DNA of 64,000 nt from assembly GCA_964619885.1 (NCBI GenBank), contig CAZUGA010000013.1, positions 35,964 through 99,963 of the forward strand. The letters are read 5' to 3'. Source of the DNA: CAZUGA01 sp964619885. Lineage in GTDB: Bacteria; Pseudomonadota; Gammaproteobacteria; Methylococcales; UBA1147. This document shows positions 53,195-62,913 of the stretch, in pieces; the stretch's first letter is position 1; each line of letters starts with the position of its first letter. The notes under the pieces were generated by a model, which was not told the origin of the DNA, ran no database searches, and saw only the letters and a list, made by a program, of their open reading frames with translations. A program made the translations under genes and the position numbers.

Positions 53195-55768
53195 TCATAA
53201 TGTATTTTCATTGGCCCGCCTATGCACGTTCCTTTGCGAAACCAGACGTTTAATATCACGAAGAATTCTTAGTGTTGTTACACCGCCGGGAGAAACGAGA
53301 TACTTAGGTCGCCAAACCGGTTTATATCCTTTCGCCGGAGTCGTTTTATCGTTCGACGCTATTTCACCGTGACGTTGTCCATACATCAACACGCTAATCC
53401 GATGCCAAAGCGGTGCGAGCGGATGGTGTTTCAAGTCCGGCAGTGGTGCGATACCGAGATCAAACCATTGATATCGCATTTTCTTAGCCCAAAACATGGT
53501 TTCAATAATCAGATAATCCAATATATTTTTGGGAGCATCATGCCGATATCGCATCAGATCTAAACCAATCTCTCTGTTGTCAGCGGTCGTCCAGATCACC
53601 GCAAACGCCATAATCTTTGACTCCACGCGAGCTATAGCACAGCAGAAATTGCGGATATAATAAGAGTCAAAGAAACCTCTAGAGAAACCCATTTCTCCGG
53701 TTTGAGTCGCCGCCAACCAATCTTCAGATATGGCTTTAAGCTGCGGCATGACCGCCAGCAAGTCATCGCCCGATAAAATCTCATGTACAACACCGCTTTT
53801 TTTTACGCGTTGATGTACTTCGATTAATTCAGTTTGCATTGCACCAGAGAGTGAGAAATTCTCTAAAGGCATCAAAGCTTCATCAGCCATTTGTTCGATA
53901 GGAAGATTCAGCTCCTCATATATTTCAAGTTGACTTTGATCGACCATATAGAAAACCGGCCAGGCCCCATAGCGGTCGCACAACGCTCTAAAAGACCAGA
54001 CCAAATCTGGGAATTCTGCTTTCAGCCCGACAGGATCACCCAGCGCGACCCAGCTCTTCCCCTGTATTTGATACATCAGAAAAGAGCTCCCTGAATCGCC
54101 GAATAAAATCCGTTTATCGCCAAGCAAAACAAGATTTGCATGGATTGAATCAGCCGATTTCAGAATAGACCGAACCCGTTCTAATATTTGCGACTCGGGT
54201 AATTCGGGAACTGGGTCGGGACGCGAAAGGTAGTAATACGCGATAGCAGCACTGGTGCCAAACACAACCAGTAGGGATCGCAAAAAGCGCGAATAGTCCG
54301 AGTCAAAAGAGAACGTCCACCATAGCGAAGCTGTATAGGGAATGTTTTTGAACGAGAAAAGGCCGAGCCAAATGGTCACCGCTAAAAGCACAGCGACTAG
54401 AGAAACCCACTCTACGGTGAAACCTTCATCAAATAATGACGCAGAGCGGCGAAACTCAGAGCGGGTATACCAAAGTAGGGCTAATATGGTACAGAAAACA
54501 AGCGCTTCTTTAATACCGAAACCTTTTAACAGCGAGGTCACCACACCCAAAGCCAGTAATTTTACTGCCAACGAGAACGCCACGGTTAATCGCCTGTTAA
54601 TGCCGCGTGCGGCAATGATCAGACCGATTCCGGCAGCTGCACCCAACAGGTGAGCAACTTCAACAGTCAACAACGGCACATAACTGCCCGACTGATCCCG
54701 GTCAAAACCCGCTGGAATTGATCCCGAGAACAGTAAAATCATGCCGGCAAATAGAATCATCATAGACATTATCTGCGGTCCGATTTCATCCAGCACGTCT
54801 AACCCCGATTCATGTAGCTCTTCCAGGCGCCCTTGCTGTTTGCTAACTTCATGGTAAACCAGCAATACCGCAGCAATTGCCAACGGCGTCAAATAATAAA
54901 TACACCGAAATAGGATGATTGAACCCAGTAAAGCCGCTGGTGGTATTGTCGGTAGACCAAGGAGGATTACCGACTCAAAGACGCCAATTCCTCCGGGTAC
55001 ATTGCTCGCACTTCCGGCGATCAACGCCAGGGCAAAAACGCTCAAAAATGCAATGAAACTGATTTCAACACCTTCCGGTAACAAGACGTAAATTAACGTA
55101 CCAACCAGGGATAAATTGGTCGTTGCCAGCACAATTTGCATCAGCGTTGTTTTAGCTCCCGGAAGTTTTAGCGACCAACCTGCGGTCCGCAAAGTCACCG
55201 GTTTATAATTCGAATAGACCAAGTACGATAATATTGCTCCAAGAATAACGACCGCGATAAATTGCATATAAGCTACGCCCAATCGAAAACCGACGGTAGC
55301 TGCTTCTTCGCTTTGTAATAATATGGTCACTGAGAAGATGAAAGCCATTCCCAATATCGTCGTCAGCGCACACATTGAACTAACGCTGGCAATTTCCAGC
55401 GCCGACATTCCTATCGGCGCATAAATGCGATAACGAATGGACGTTCCGGTCAAAACCGCGAACCCAATATTGTTACCAAAAGTTGACGCGAGAAACGCAG
55501 ACAAAGCCGCCCGCGGATAAGGTACGGGACGGTTGATATGCTTTAACGCCACGACGTCATAACCTGTAATCGTAAAATAACTGAGTGCCGTGATGATAAA
55601 ACCGAGTAGGATGGAAACGAATGATAAGGATTCAAGACTGTGCAGAACATCTGCAAGACTGATCTTGTGCAATGTATGGTACATAACCGACAGAGCCACA
55701 CAGACAATAACGACGCTCAGTAGTGCACCGACGTAGGCAATGAGTTTTTTCCTTAACTGATCCGACAT
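53195..55768 (-). CDS. MprF-like phosphatidylglycerol aminoacyltransferase/flippase
   Basis: An 857-residue membrane protein of the two-domain MprF type. About 13 helices in the N-terminal 540 residues form the flippase (FGNNIGFAVLTGTSIRYRIY, GSASNVPGGIGVFESVILLG). The C-terminal DUF2156 aminoacyltransferase domain (about 560-840) has the GNAT-like fold, with VALGDPVGLKAEF, MGFSRGFFDSYYIRNF and WFDLGIAPLPDLKHHPL. The family adds lysine or alanine to membrane phosphatidylglycerol and moves it outward, lowering surface negative charge and giving resistance to cationic peptides. Which amino acid is used is not visible. Confidence 0.9.
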   Translation of the reverse strand: MSDQLRKKLIAYVGALLSVVIVCVALSVMYHTLHKISLADVLHSLESLSFVSILLGFIITALSYFTITGYDVVALKHINRPVPYPRAALSAFLASTFGNNIGFAVLTGTSIRYRIYAPIGMSALEIASVSSMCALTTILGMAFIFSVTILLQSEEAATVGFRLGVAYMQFIAVVILGAILSYLVYSNYKPVTLRTAGWSLKLPGAKTTLMQIVLATTNLSLVGTLIYVLLPEGVEISFIAFLSVFALALIAGSASNVPGGIGVFESVILLGLPTIPPAALLGSIILFRCIYYLTPLAIAAVLLVYHEVSKQQGRLEELHESGLDVLDEIGPQIMSMMILFAGMILLFSGSIPAGFDRDQSGSYVPLLTVEVAHLLGAAAGIGLIIAARGINRRLTVAFSLAVKLLALGVVTSLLKGFGIKEALVFCTILALLWYTRSEFRRSASLFDEGFTVEWVSLVAVLLAVTIWLGLFSFKNIPYTASLWWTFSFDSDYSRFLRSLLVVFGTSAAIAYYYLSRPDPVPELPESQILERVRSILKSADSIHANLVLLGDKRILFGDSGSSFLMYQIQGKSWVALGDPVGLKAEFPDLVWSFRALCDRYGAWPVFYMVDQSQLEIYEELNLPIEQMADEALMPLENFSLSGAMQTELIEVHQRVKKSGVVHEILSGDDLLAVMPQLKAISEDWLAATQTGEMGFSRGFFDSYYIRNFCCAIARVESKIMAFAVIWTTADNREIGLDLMRYRHDAPKNILDYLIIETMFWAKKMRYQWFDLGIAPLPDLKHHPLAPLWHRISVLMYGQRHGEIASNDKTTPAKGYKPVWRPKYLVSPGGVTTLRILRDIKRLVSQRNVHRRANENTL

Positions 55769-55833
55769 ATCAATAACTTTTTACCAGCATGAACAGATTT
55801 AGAAACAAGCCCTGCCAACTAAACTTTTTTCGT

Positions 55834-56739
55834 TTAAGCAGATTCCATCTCGGATTCTTTTGTCGTAGACAAAATTACGATCGCAACACCCGACACAATA
55901 CTGATTGCACCGGCAATTTTTTGCGGCCCCAACTGTTCTCCAAACACCAAATATCCAAAAACCAAAGTCACGACACTTTGGATAACCGCGAACAATGGTA
56001 CCGAAACGGAAACATTCCCATGCGAATAGGTAATTTGCGTACAAATCCAGCCGATCACGCTGAACAACACGAGCATAAAAAATGGCCAGAGCGTAAAGAA
56101 ATATGCCACGCTGTCCATCGAGAAAATCGAAAAGTGACCCAATTCCGCCGTGACCATATTTGTATTCGCTTTGATGTATATCTGCACGATGCCCAACGAC
56201 AAGCCCGTGCATATCGCGTAAGCAATTTCATAGTTTTCCACCCCTCGGTGGTATACGGTATAAATGAGATACACAATAATCAAAATCGATATCACACTAA
56301 TAGACGCCAAGTTCCAAACATTCGCATCGTGGCCGGTTGTCGGACTATCGATGAACAAGATCAATGCGGTTCCCGCAATTACTGTCAGCACACCGGCCCA
56401 TTGCCTTAAATTTAAAACCTCGTCCAAAAAGTAGTATCCCAGCACCAACACAAATACATAAGAAAAATTCAAAATAGGATATACCACCGAAACATCGAGA
56501 ACAGTTTGCAGCTCTACAACAACAATGTTGGTCACAAAGCTCAACAGCACTCCGGCCAACCACATCTTATTTTTAGCCAAGAACCGTATTAATGATTTGA
56601 AAGACTTGTGGCGCAATTCTACATCGTGCTGTAAACCATATTTACACAAAACCGCACTAAGACCGTACAAAAAACTGCAAAGAAATACTAATAGTGTAAA
56701 AATATACACGGATGCCACCTTAAGTATTATGCTCGACAA
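55834..56739 (-). CDS. DMT-superfamily (EamA-like) transporter
   Basis: A membrane protein of up to 301 residues with ten predicted helices in two EamA-like halves. The halves are visible as VVYPILNFSYVFVLVLGYYFLDEVLNL and the equivalent VPLFAVIQSVVTLVFGYLVFGEQLGP, each with the conserved proline before the final helix. It probably exports amino acids, sugars or metabolites. The start is either TTG 56739 (AAGGA four bases before) or GTG 56709 (AAGGTGG five bases before). The second gives 291 residues. It follows the mprF-like gene's start region on the same strand and may be its upstream neighbour in one operon. Confidence 0.82.
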   Translation of the reverse strand: MSSIILKVASVYIFTLLVFLCSFLYGLSAVLCKYGLQHDVELRHKSFKSLIRFLAKNKMWLAGVLLSFVTNIVVVELQTVLDVSVVYPILNFSYVFVLVLGYYFLDEVLNLRQWAGVLTVIAGTALILFIDSPTTGHDANVWNLASISVISILIIVYLIYTVYHRGVENYEIAYAICTGLSLGIVQIYIKANTNMVTAELGHFSIFSMDSVAYFFTLWPFFMLVLFSVIGWICTQITYSHGNVSVSVPLFAVIQSVVTLVFGYLVFGEQLGPQKIAGAISIVSGVAIVILSTTKESEMESA

Positions 56740-56901
56740 AAAATCCTTAGCCGAATTTTATTGGTGATTAATGTTAACAAAAATACCTCGTATTGATACC
56801 TTTTAACAACAAAACGTCGAGCGATCCGCCCAACAAGATTTTAGAAAATCAACATCCAGTCTATTCATTGACGATCGCATTTTCTCGGGTAAAGTTATCC
56901 A

Positions 56902-59900
56902 ATGATCCTGAAACAGTTTCATCCTGCAATAAGCAGTTGGTTCAAGAATCACTTCGCGGAGCCGACGACATGCCAACAGGCAGCTTGGCCCGCTATACTT
57001 GATGGCCGCGATACGCTGATTGCAGCGCCCACCGGTTCGGGTAAAACCTTAGCGGCGTTTTTGGCGGCAATCGACCAAATGGTCCGAAGAGGAATCGAGC
57101 AGGGACTAGAGGATCAAACCCACATTCTCTATATTTCACCTTTGAAGGCATTGAGCAATGACATCCAACGTAACCTGGAACAACCGTTAGAAGGCATTTC
57201 CACCGAATTATTGGGACACGGTCACCCCGACATCATCATTCAGGCTAAAGTACGAACAGGAGATACCCCGACTTCCGAACGCACAGCAATGGCCAAACGG
57301 CCGCCGCATATATTGGTCACAACTCCTGAATCACTATATCTATTATTGACCAGTGATAGTGGCCGCCGAATGCTCAAAACCGTAAAAACCGTTATCGTCG
57401 ACGAGATCCACGCATTGGTGCATAGCAAACGCGGATCACATTTGACTTTATCACTGGAACGCCTCGCCCATCTATGTGAAAAAAAACCCACACGCATCGG
57501 TTTATCGGCAACTCAACGACCAATCGAATTGGTAGCGCGATTTCTGATTGGTAATGCGGCTAAACTAAGTGATTGCGTCATTACAGATTCGGGGCACCGC
57601 CGCGCGATTGACCTTGCCATAGAAACACCTTCTTCCCCGCTGGAGAGTTTACTTTCTGGCCAGGCAGCGGGTGAAATCTATGACAAAATTAGCCAACTGA
57701 TTAATACGCACCGGACCACGTTAGTCTTTGTAAATACAAGGCGAATGGCCGAACGAGTGGCCCACGCACTGAGCGAACGCGTTGATAGTGATGCAATCAC
57801 ATCACATCATGGTAGCCTAGCCAAAGAACAACGCCTTTCCGCCGAAACGAAACTCAAAACTGGCCAACTTCGCGCATTGGTTGCTACTACGTCCCTTGAA
57901 TTAGGGATCGATATTGGTGAAATCGACCTGGTTTGCCAGATCGGTACAACCGGCTCCATATCGACACTACTGCAGCGTGTCGGCCGTTCCGGCCACAGCT
58001 TGCGTGGCAAACCCAAAGGACGCTTATTCCCAACAACGCGCGACGAACTTCTTGAATGTATCGCATTACTCCGGGTAATAAAGCGAGGAGAACTTGACCG
58101 GTCCCGTTTGCCTCTCAAGCCATTAGACGTTCTGGCCCAACAAATTACCGCGATGGTTGCTTGCGAAGAGTGGAACGAGGAGGCGCTATTCGACTGTGTG
58201 CGCAATGCCACTCCGTACCACACGCTGGATAAAAAGGAATTTGGAAACGTAATCAAACTGTTGAGCGAAGGTTATAGCACACAAAGGGGACGCCGAAGCG
58301 CCTATCTGCATCGTGATTCCATCAATAAGCATTTGGCACCCCGTCGTGGTGCACGATTGACCGCCATAACCTGCGGCGGAGCCATTCCCGACAACGCCGA
58401 ATACCGGGTAATTCTTGAACCTGGCGGTGAATTCATTGGCACCGTTGATGAAGATTTCGCCATGGAAAGCCTTAGCGGAGACATTTTCCAGTTAGGCAAC
58501 ACGAGCTGGCGGGTTTTGCGTTTGGATGGCAGTAACCTACGCGTTGAAGATGCGCAGAACCAACCGCCCAGTATTCCTTTTTGGTTCGGCGAAGTTCCAG
58601 GCAGAAGTGACGAGGTATCGTTAGCTTTTTCTCAACTCCGAGAACATATCGCGGATCAATTCAATACTGATAATAACGGATACCTTCAGGCTGCGAAGTC
58701 CTTGTTATCAGAAATAAACATGGATGTCAGCGCAGCACAGCAGGCAGTCAACTATGTTGGCGCAGCCAAGATCGCTCTGAGCGAGATCCCTACGCTTGAT
58801 AGACTGGTTCTGGAGCGTTTTTTCGACGAATCTGGTGGCATGCAATTGATTTTACATAGCGCCTTCGGCAGTAGGATCAATCGAGCATGGGGCTTGGCCT
58901 TGAGAAAACGGTTTTGTCGTACCTTCAATTTCGAATTACAAGCTGCGGCAACAGAGAATGCCATCATACTTTCGCTGGGCACATCGCAAAGCTTTGATTT
59001 GGCAGAAGTCGCCCATTACCTTCATTCCGCCAGTATTCGAGACATTCTGATACAAGCCTTGCTCGACGCACCAATGTTCACTATTCGATGGCGTTGGAAC
59101 TGTACTTGCGCGCTAGCTATCAAACGATTTCAGGGTGGTAAGAAAACACCGCCTTATTTGGTCCGGATGCAATCCGAAGATTTGATCAGTAGCGTCTTTC
59201 CCGATCAACTAGCCTGTCAGGAAAATCTTAATGGGGATCGCGAAATCCCAGAACATCCATTGATTGAACAAACCATAAATGATTGTCTGACCGACGCAAT
59301 GGATATCGGTGGTTTGATCACGGTACTAAAGCGCATAGAATCGGGAGATATTTCTATCATTGCGCGCGATGTAGTGGAACCCTCTCCATTTTCCGCCGAA
59401 ATTCTTAGTGCGAGGAATTATGCTTTTTTAGATGGCGCTCCGGCCGAAGAAAGGCGCACTCGTGCTGTCATCAGTCGTCGTTGGCTGGACCCCAATCAGG
59501 CATCAGATCTGGCACAACTGGATCCCGCCGCTATCGATCGTGTGCGCGATGAAATACGACCCAAGGTGGACAACCGACACGAGTTATACGACGCATTAAT
59601 GGTACTTGGCAGCCTCGATGACAAAACTCAAGCAACACGGAAATGGAAACCCTGGTTTGATGAATTAGTAGCCCAAGGCCGGGCCACTCTAGTATGCCCA
59701 AAAGGATTAGATAGGCAATTTTGGGTCTGTGCAGACCGTCTACCGATGATTAGGACAATTTATTCCGAGGCTTCGATCAACCCCGAATTAAATATTATCG
59801 AGAATGCAACCCTGCAGACATGGGACCGTGAAAGCGCGCTAATCGAGCTGGTTCGTGCGCGCCTTGATAACGTTGGCCCCATCGATATCAAACAATTATC

Positions 59901-61209
59901 CGATATCTTAGCCATTAACGCCGGCGCTGTGGAAAAAGCACTCCTTTCGCTGGAAACCGAGGGCTTTGCACTTCGTGGGAATTTTACACCGGGTCAACAA
60001 CAAATCGAATGGTGCGAGCGCGGTCTGCTGACGCGAATTCACAGATATACCATTAAAAAACTGCGCCAAGCGGTGAAACCGGTTTCTACACAGGATTATT
60101 TTCGCTTCCTTTTTGCCTGGCAACACCTAAGTCAAGGCCGTAAAATGCGCGGCGCCGACGCGCTGGATCACATCATTTCCCAATTGGAAGGCTTCGAAGC
60201 CTCCGCTGGCGCATGGGAAGCTGACATCCTGCCTTCACGCATTGATTCCTATAACCCCAATTGGATGGATGGGCATTGTTCGTCGGGTAAAACGATTTGG
60301 TTTAGGGCGAGCAAACCCAATACAGGTGCAGCACCGATAAAATCCACACCAATCACGCTATTTTCGCGCAAAAGTCTCTCACAATGGCGTATTCTTTCCC
60401 AGCCACCTAACACTGTCGAACTGAGCGGTATCGCCACCAAAGTCTCCCACGCCTTGCAAATTGAAGGGGCTTCTTTCTTTGAGGAATTACTCGATCAAAC
60501 CGGCTTACTGGAATCCCAATTAGAATCGGCACTAGCCGAATTAGTCAGTCGAGGCTTATTAAGCGCAGATAGCTTCAGTGGCCTACGCGCCCTGTTGGTG
60601 CCGGAACACAAGCGCCGCAGCAAGCTCAAACCGCTATTTAGGCTGAACGACGCCGGACGCTGGACGCTGGTATATAAAACCAACTCCGATATTGAACCGG
60701 CAGAAATAGCGCCAGAAGCCAAGCACCTAGCGACAGAACATTTTACTCGCCTATTGTTGAGCCGGTATGGTGTTATTTTTAACGGATTATTGGCCCGCGA
60801 AACCTTAAGCCCAACTTGGGGCGATCTGCTGCCTATATTGAGACGTATGGAAGCCCGTGGGGACCTACGCGGAGGGCGATTTGTTGCCAATCAATATGGA
60901 GAGCAATTTGGTCGGCCCGAAGCAATACAATTGCTTAGAAAGTTGGGCAAAGAACCGGAACAAAAGGAGCATATTGTAATCAGCGCTGTGGACCCGCTCA
61001 ATCTAATCGGCATAATAACACCCGGTAAAAAAGTAAATTCTATTGTCGGCAATCGGATACTTTTCCAAAATGGTTTAGCGGTAGCGATATTAACCGGAAA
61101 AGAAGTTCAATTTTTACACCCCATCGAAGAACCGCTGCAATGGGAGATCAAACAGCGTTTAATCCAACGAGGCACGCTATCAGAACGTCGAAATTTTATG
61201 CACGAATGA
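56902..61209 (+). CDS. lhr: Lhr-family large ATP-dependent helicase
   Basis: A 1435-residue SF2 helicase. Walker A is APTGSGKT at 42-49, the DEIH box at 167-170, motif III SATQRP, and motifs IV-VI in TSLELGIDIGEIDLV and QRVGRSGHS. The Lhr winged-helix and beta-barrel core follows, then the long C-terminal domain typical of bacterial Lhr (only the first 850 residues are the core in archaeal forms). Bacterial Lhr unwinds RNA-DNA hybrids and is tied to DNA-damage response. The length is within the family's range. A single gene with no clear ribosome binding site before ATG 56902. Confidence 0.95.
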   Translation: MILKQFHPAISSWFKNHFAEPTTCQQAAWPAILDGRDTLIAAPTGSGKTLAAFLAAIDQMVRRGIEQGLEDQTHILYISPLKALSNDIQRNLEQPLEGISTELLGHGHPDIIIQAKVRTGDTPTSERTAMAKRPPHILVTTPESLYLLLTSDSGRRMLKTVKTVIVDEIHALVHSKRGSHLTLSLERLAHLCEKKPTRIGLSATQRPIELVARFLIGNAAKLSDCVITDSGHRRAIDLAIETPSSPLESLLSGQAAGEIYDKISQLINTHRTTLVFVNTRRMAERVAHALSERVDSDAITSHHGSLAKEQRLSAETKLKTGQLRALVATTSLELGIDIGEIDLVCQIGTTGSISTLLQRVGRSGHSLRGKPKGRLFPTTRDELLECIALLRVIKRGELDRSRLPLKPLDVLAQQITAMVACEEWNEEALFDCVRNATPYHTLDKKEFGNVIKLLSEGYSTQRGRRSAYLHRDSINKHLAPRRGARLTAITCGGAIPDNAEYRVILEPGGEFIGTVDEDFAMESLSGDIFQLGNTSWRVLRLDGSNLRVEDAQNQPPSIPFWFGEVPGRSDEVSLAFSQLREHIADQFNTDNNGYLQAAKSLLSEINMDVSAAQQAVNYVGAAKIALSEIPTLDRLVLERFFDESGGMQLILHSAFGSRINRAWGLALRKRFCRTFNFELQAAATENAIILSLGTSQSFDLAEVAHYLHSASIRDILIQALLDAPMFTIRWRWNCTCALAIKRFQGGKKTPPYLVRMQSEDLISSVFPDQLACQENLNGDREIPEHPLIEQTINDCLTDAMDIGGLITVLKRIESGDISIIARDVVEPSPFSAEILSARNYAFLDGAPAEERRTRAVISRRWLDPNQASDLAQLDPAAIDRVRDEIRPKVDNRHELYDALMVLGSLDDKTQATRKWKPWFDELVAQGRATLVCPKGLDRQFWVCADRLPMIRTIYSEASINPELNIIENATLQTWDRESALIELVRARLDNVGPIDIKQLSDILAINAGAVEKALLSLETEGFALRGNFTPGQQQIEWCERGLLTRIHRYTIKKLRQAVKPVSTQDYFRFLFAWQHLSQGRKMRGADALDHIISQLEGFEASAGAWEADILPSRIDSYNPNWMDGHCSSGKTIWFRASKPNTGAAPIKSTPITLFSRKSLSQWRILSQPPNTVELSGIATKVSHALQIEGASFFEELLDQTGLLESQLESALAELVSRGLLSADSFSGLRALLVPEHKRRSKLKPLFRLNDAGRWTLVYKTNSDIEPAEIAPEAKHLATEHFTRLLLSRYGVIFNGLLARETLSPTWGDLLPILRRMEARGDLRGGRFVANQYGEQFGRPEAIQLLRKLGKEPEQKEHIVISAVDPLNLIGIITPGKKVNSIVGNRILFQNGLAVAILTGKEVQFLHPIEEPLQWEIKQRLIQRGTLSERRNFMHE

Positions 61210-61577
61210 ATCACAGGAAGCTAAGCGCTTTTTTTGACAAAGTTGATAGAATCACAACGAAGATCAACTGCTAAGATTTATTTTGGCCCTCAAGATCGCG
61301 CTTGAATTTCTACATAAGCATCTGTTTTATTAAAAATAACCGAATTATTTTGCGCGAAATCCTCAGGCGATTTAGAAACTCTACTCTATACAAAATTGCC
61401 AAATTCATCTTCATACGGATAGAATACGCGAGCTATGCGGGATTTCGTGGATGTATATTCCAGTTAATTCAGTTCCCATTTATTTTTGGCGATACCGTTA
61501 AACCCTAGGGATTGATTGCCAAAGAAATCTCGCAGATCAATATTTTTACATTTTGTGATCCTTACGGAGAATCTTAC
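61210..61577. other. AT-rich intergenic region
   Basis: A weak hairpin with seven T (near 61228-61241) may end lhr. The following plus-strand frame at 61302-61508 is a lysine/isoleucine-rich chance frame without a ribosome binding site. The region carries the promoter of the SmbP-like gene. I see no FNR box here. Confidence 0.4.
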
Positions 61578-61955
61578 ATGTTACATAAAAAAAACTTACT
61601 GGCTGTGTTGATTGTTGCGTTTTTCAGTTTTTTTGTTGCGGGAGGAGCTATCGCTGACTACGATGACAACGTCACTCCAGATGCGTCTCAAAATGCAGCA
61701 TTCGTAAAGGCTGGATTGGCCCACGCTGAAGAAGCGTTGGCAGCTGCTAAAGCTGGGGACGGCGCAGCCGCAAAGACACACAGCAAAGCTGCGGTGAAAG
61801 AGCTTAAATCCGTATATCCCGACGACACCTGGGCTAAATCATTGAATAGAGCAATGGGTAAAATCAGAGTCGGTGGCAAAAAAGCCGGTGATGGCGATAT
61901 GGAAACAGGCATAAAGATGATTGAAGCGGGCGTTGGTTTGCTGAAAACCCTATAA
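61578..61955 (+). CDS. SmbP-like exported helical protein, histidine-poor
   Basis: A 125-residue exported protein. ATG 61578 is supported by GGAG eight bases before. The frame continues upstream, but only this start gives a signal peptide (residues 1-27, ending GGAIA). The mature part is an alanine- and lysine-rich amphipathic helix, HAEEALAAAKAGDGAAAKTH, resembling the smbP product at 5152, but with very few histidines and no metal-rich stretch. It may be a structural or diverged member of the family. No FNR box precedes it. Confidence 0.72.
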   Translation: MLHKKNLLAVLIVAFFSFFVAGGAIADYDDNVTPDASQNAAFVKAGLAHAEEALAAAKAGDGAAAKTHSKAAVKELKSVYPDDTWAKSLNRAMGKIRVGGKKAGDGDMETGIKMIEAGVGLLKTL

Positions 61956-62091
61956 GTTAATAATTTTTCAGTTCATTTTTTGCCCGAATCTTAGCAAACA
62001 GGATTCGATTATCATTCGTTAATTCTTTGATAAATTAGACCCTTGTATCGGGTGTATTGAGCTCGATTAGAAATATTTCGCGGATATTAAT

Positions 62092-62128
62092 TCGAAACGC
62101 TTCGTCTGCAGCAGACGAAGCGTTTCGA
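62092..62128. repeat. near-perfect 37-base palindrome
   Basis: TCGAAACGCTTCGTCTGC (62092-62109), one base, then GCAGACGAAGCGTTTCGA (62111-62128): 18 paired bases on each side. It forms a very stable hairpin lying between the SmbP-like gene and the broken GST gene, which converge. There is no T-run, so it may be a terminator that needs no U-tract or a mobile repeat. Confidence 0.7.
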
Positions 62129-62154
62129 CCCTGCACTAACCCGACGACTTTAAC

Positions 62155-62802
62155 TTAGTCTTTCTGAAAGAATTCCTGCATCGCTTTGTCTCGGTCCATG
62201 GCAACCTTTTGCACGCTGGACCTGGACTCCACCACCACCATATATTCAGCTAAGCCGGTCAATTTTTGCATAATGTCTTGACCATAGACCGCGTTGAATG
62301 CCTTGGACATGATGCCAAAACTAGGCCACAGGCTACAATCTGCCGCACTGAAAAATTAACCTGCCGCAAACGGTGAAAATTTGACTATCCGGGCAAGACC
62401 GGCTAATGATTTTTCAACTTTTTCACAAACCTCATTTTTGGTCTCTACCGATACAGATTGACCGAAAAAGGCTTCCGGATACAATCGCCGTGCAGTCAAT
62501 TCCAGATTAAGTTCCGAATGTTGTATGATCTCGCGGCACTTTGCTTTGCTAAATGGATCGGAAGGATACAATGAATTTTGCGGAAATTTATCCTCCAGAT
62601 ACTCCAGAATTGCTTGAGATTCGGAAATACTCCCTTCGTCCGTCAACAAAATTGGAATCTTTCCCATCGGAGATCGTTTCAGAAATGAATCATCCTGGGA
62701 CGGCATGATCAACTCTTCACTAAACGGGATATTTTTTTCCAGCAAGACCAGCTTTACCTTGTTATAGTAATTACTGATCGGTACACCACATAACTTCAAC
62801 AT
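62155..62802 (-). pseudogene. glutathione S-transferase interrupted by an in-frame stop
   Basis: ATG 62802 has GGAGGA six bases before it. It gives a thioredoxin-like GST N-domain (MLKLCGVPISNYYNKVKLVL, then SPMGKIPIL and SESQAILEYLE) and the start of the helical C-domain up to codon 148 (KFSPFAAG). Codon 149 is TAA. The same frame then continues FFSAADCSLWPSFGIMSKAF for 66 codons to a natural TAA at 62155. FAAG-x-FFSAADCSLWP is the expected GST N-capping region (IAG-x-x-FSLAD), so the stop replaces a single coding residue. The uninterrupted gene would have 215 residues, normal for the family. This is either a recent nonsense mutation, a read-through case or a base error. Confidence 0.85.
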
Positions 62803-62913
62803 AGATTCCTCCAACTAAGCGACACAAATTTTTGTCTAAACACCTAAGGTTGCTGTATTTTTCAGAACAACACTCGAAAATTGTGTAGCGACAAAAATAC
62901 TAAGATTATTGAT

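Noticed and set aside
61302..61508. 68-codon plus-strand frame before the second SmbP-like gene
   Set aside because: AT-driven Ile/Phe/Arg-rich composition, no ribosome binding site, no motif.
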